DNA of 7,082 bases from Xanthomonas translucens pv. translucens DSM 18974 (GTDB lineage: Bacteria > Pseudomonadota > Gammaproteobacteria > Xanthomonadales > Xanthomonadaceae). Shown piece by piece: positions 6,011-7,082 of this stretch. Position numbers and translations under genes: made by a program. How positions within the stretch are numbered: position 1 is the stretch's first letter; every line of letters starts with the position of its first letter. Location of the stretch: NCBI RefSeq assembly GCF_000331775.1, contig NZ_CAPJ01000487.1, positions 1 to 7,082 of the forward strand, in the 5' to 3' direction. The notes below the pieces were generated by a model that worked only from the letters and a program-made list of their open reading frames with translations, was not told the DNA's origin and did no database searches.

Positions 6011-7044
6011 TGAGCAAGCACTATCTGCTGTACGGGTCCGAGCGCTACGCGCTGGCGATCCTGCGTCCGTTGCAGGCCGCGATCCGTGCGCGTGGCGACG
6101 AGGCGGCGTGGTTCTTCGACGGCCCCGGCGCCGCCGATCTGAGCGCCGACGAGCGCCATCTGGCCACGGTCGAGGAGGTGCTGGCGTGGAATCCGTACGC
6201 GGTGATCACCTCCAGCAACGCGGTGCCGCATTTCTTCCCCGGGGTGAAGGTCGAGACCTTCCACGGCTTCGACGCCGGCAAGCCGCGGCACATCTACGTG
6301 CGCGGCTTCTTCGACCTGTACTGCACCACCGGCCCGCGCGACACTGCCGCGTTCGGCGCGCTGGCGCGCAGGCTCGGCCACTTCGCGGTGAAGGAAACCG
6401 GTTTCCCCAAGATCGATCCGTTTATGCGCGAGATCGGCGCCGAGCTGGCGCCGGTGCGGCAACCGCCGGTGATCCTGTACCACTCCACGTTCTCGCCGTC
6501 GTGGAGTGCGGCCGGCATCCTTTACGACGAGGTCGCGCGGCTGTCGCGCAGCGGCGAGTGGCGCTGGATCGTGACCTTCCATCCGAAGATGGATCCGCAG
6601 ATGGTGGCGCGCTACCGTGCGCTGCAGAATGAGTACCTGCGTTTCGCCGACAACGACAACATCCTGGAGCTGTTCCCGCAGGTGGACCTGATGTGCTCGG
6701 ACACCTCCTCGGCGCTCAACGAGTTCCTGCTCACCTACAAGCCGGTGGTGACGTTCAAGAACCGGCGCCCGGGCCCGCAGCTGATCGACATCGACGACCC
6801 GGCGCAGTTCGAGCCGGCGATCCGCCGCGCGCTGGCGCGGCCGCCGGAGCTGATGGCGGCGATCCGCGACTTCGCCGACGGCCTGCATCCCTACCGCGAT
6901 GGGCAGTCCAGCGAGCGCGTGCTGCGCGCGATCGACGATTTCGTCGCCGAGGGCGCGCGCAATCCGCGGCGCAAGCCGTGGAATGCTTGGCGCAAGCTGA
7001 AGATCCGCCGGCGCATCGGCTACTGGGGCCGCGGCGCGCGTTGA
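6010..7044 (+). CDS. CDP-glycerol glycerophosphotransferase-like (TagF-like) protein
   Basis: A 344-residue protein resembling the CDP-glycerol:poly(glycerophosphate) glycerophosphotransferase family, a GT-B fold group that transfers glycerol phosphate or related polyol phosphates from CDP donors, classically in Gram-positive teichoic acid synthesis. Seen: VETFHGFDAGK with H85, at the place of the family HGTP..K motif; VTFHPK with H191, matching the second conserved His-Pro; and SDTSSALNEFLLTYKPVV at 230-247, matching the family pattern (S/T)D-x-SS..(F/N)(E/D)....KPV. The N-terminal half is shorter than in TagF, leaving a compact two-domain core. The last 29 residues (316-344) carry twelve Arg or Lys, three Trp and no acidic residue, which suggests peripheral attachment to the inner membrane. 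It is translationally coupled to the GT2 gene. In this setting it may decorate or extend the LPS core, but some family members have drifted in donor use, so glycerol phosphate is not certain. The general family is fairly secure and the reaction is not. Confidence 0.78.
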   Translation: MSKHYLLYGSERYALAILRPLQAAIRARGDEAAWFFDGPGAADLSADERHLATVEEVLAWNPYAVITSSNAVPHFFPGVKVETFHGFDAGKPRHIYVRGFFDLYCTTGPRDTAAFGALARRLGHFAVKETGFPKIDPFMREIGAELAPVRQPPVILYHSTFSPSWSAAGILYDEVARLSRSGEWRWIVTFHPKMDPQMVARYRALQNEYLRFADNDNILELFPQVDLMCSDTSSALNEFLLTYKPVVTFKNRRPGPQLIDIDDPAQFEPAIRRALARPPELMAAIRDFADGLHPYRDGQSSERVLRAIDDFVAEGARNPRRKPWNAWRKLKIRRRIGYWGRGAR

Positions 7045-7082
7045 CCCAGCGCGCGGCAGGGCGCCGGCCGCTACCAGCGCAG
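7045..7082. other. right-end sequence without a supported gene
   Basis: After the last stop there are 38 bases. They contain a five-base inverted repeat, GCGGC at 7053-7057 and GCCGC at 7067-7071, but no T run, so I do not call a terminator. On the minus strand CTG CGC TGG TAG reads as a possible end of a convergent gene (stop at 7071-7073), but three codons are too few to support it. Confidence 0.3.

Noticed and set aside
7053..7071. Hairpin terminator after the TagF-like gene
   Set aside because: The stem is only five bases, the loop is nine and no T tract follows within the window.
7071..7082. 3' end of a convergent minus-strand gene (CTG CGC TGG TAG)
   Set aside because: Only three codons are visible; any sequence can give this, so it is not annotated.

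Overview
The window is a single-strand, very GC-rich (by eye well over 60%) stretch of a gammaproteobacterial chromosome. The codon bias (almost all third positions G or C), the RsmB sequence and the gene order suggest the Xanthomonadaceae (Xanthomonas, Stenotrophomonas or Lysobacter type). This placement is by recognition only; no search was run. All six credible genes are on the plus strand and fill nearly the whole window.

Layout. Positions 1-903 hold the C-terminal two thirds of rsmB, the 16S rRNA m5C967 methyltransferase; its NusB-like RNA-binding domain lies off the left edge. Five cell-envelope glycan genes follow: an ArnT/PMT-like membrane glycosyltransferase (929-2644), a GT4-type glycosyltransferase (2703-3740), an O-antigen ligase of the WaaL family (3794-5092), a GT2 glycosyltransferase of the WaaE/KdtX type (5177-6010), and a small CDP-glycerol glycerophosphotransferase-like (TagF-like) protein (6010-7044). 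The last 38 bases hold no supported gene.

How the genes fit together. The five genes look like one lipopolysaccharide core assembly and decoration module. The cytoplasmic GT4 and GT2 enzymes would extend the core on lipid A-Kdo. The TagF-like enzyme would act on a core or related acceptor at the inner face of the inner membrane. After export, WaaL would join undecaprenyl-diphosphate-linked O-antigen to the core at the periplasmic face, and the ArnT-like protein would add a sugar from a polyprenyl-phosphate donor on the same side. No nucleotide-sugar synthesis, flippase or polymerase gene is present here, so donors must come from elsewhere in the genome. Exact sugars cannot be read from the sequence.

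Expression. Spacing is short (25, 58, 53, 84 and -1 bases), so largely operonic transcription is likely. Two -10-like hexamers, TATCAT before the ArnT-like gene and TAGACT across the waaL stop codon, could give the operon its own start and a secondary start before the GT2 gene. The first would produce an almost leaderless mRNA. I found no mobile element, CRISPR array, tRNA, rRNA, disrupted gene or convincing terminator. The region reads as ordinary core genome, and its least characterised members are the ArnT-like and TagF-like enzymes.
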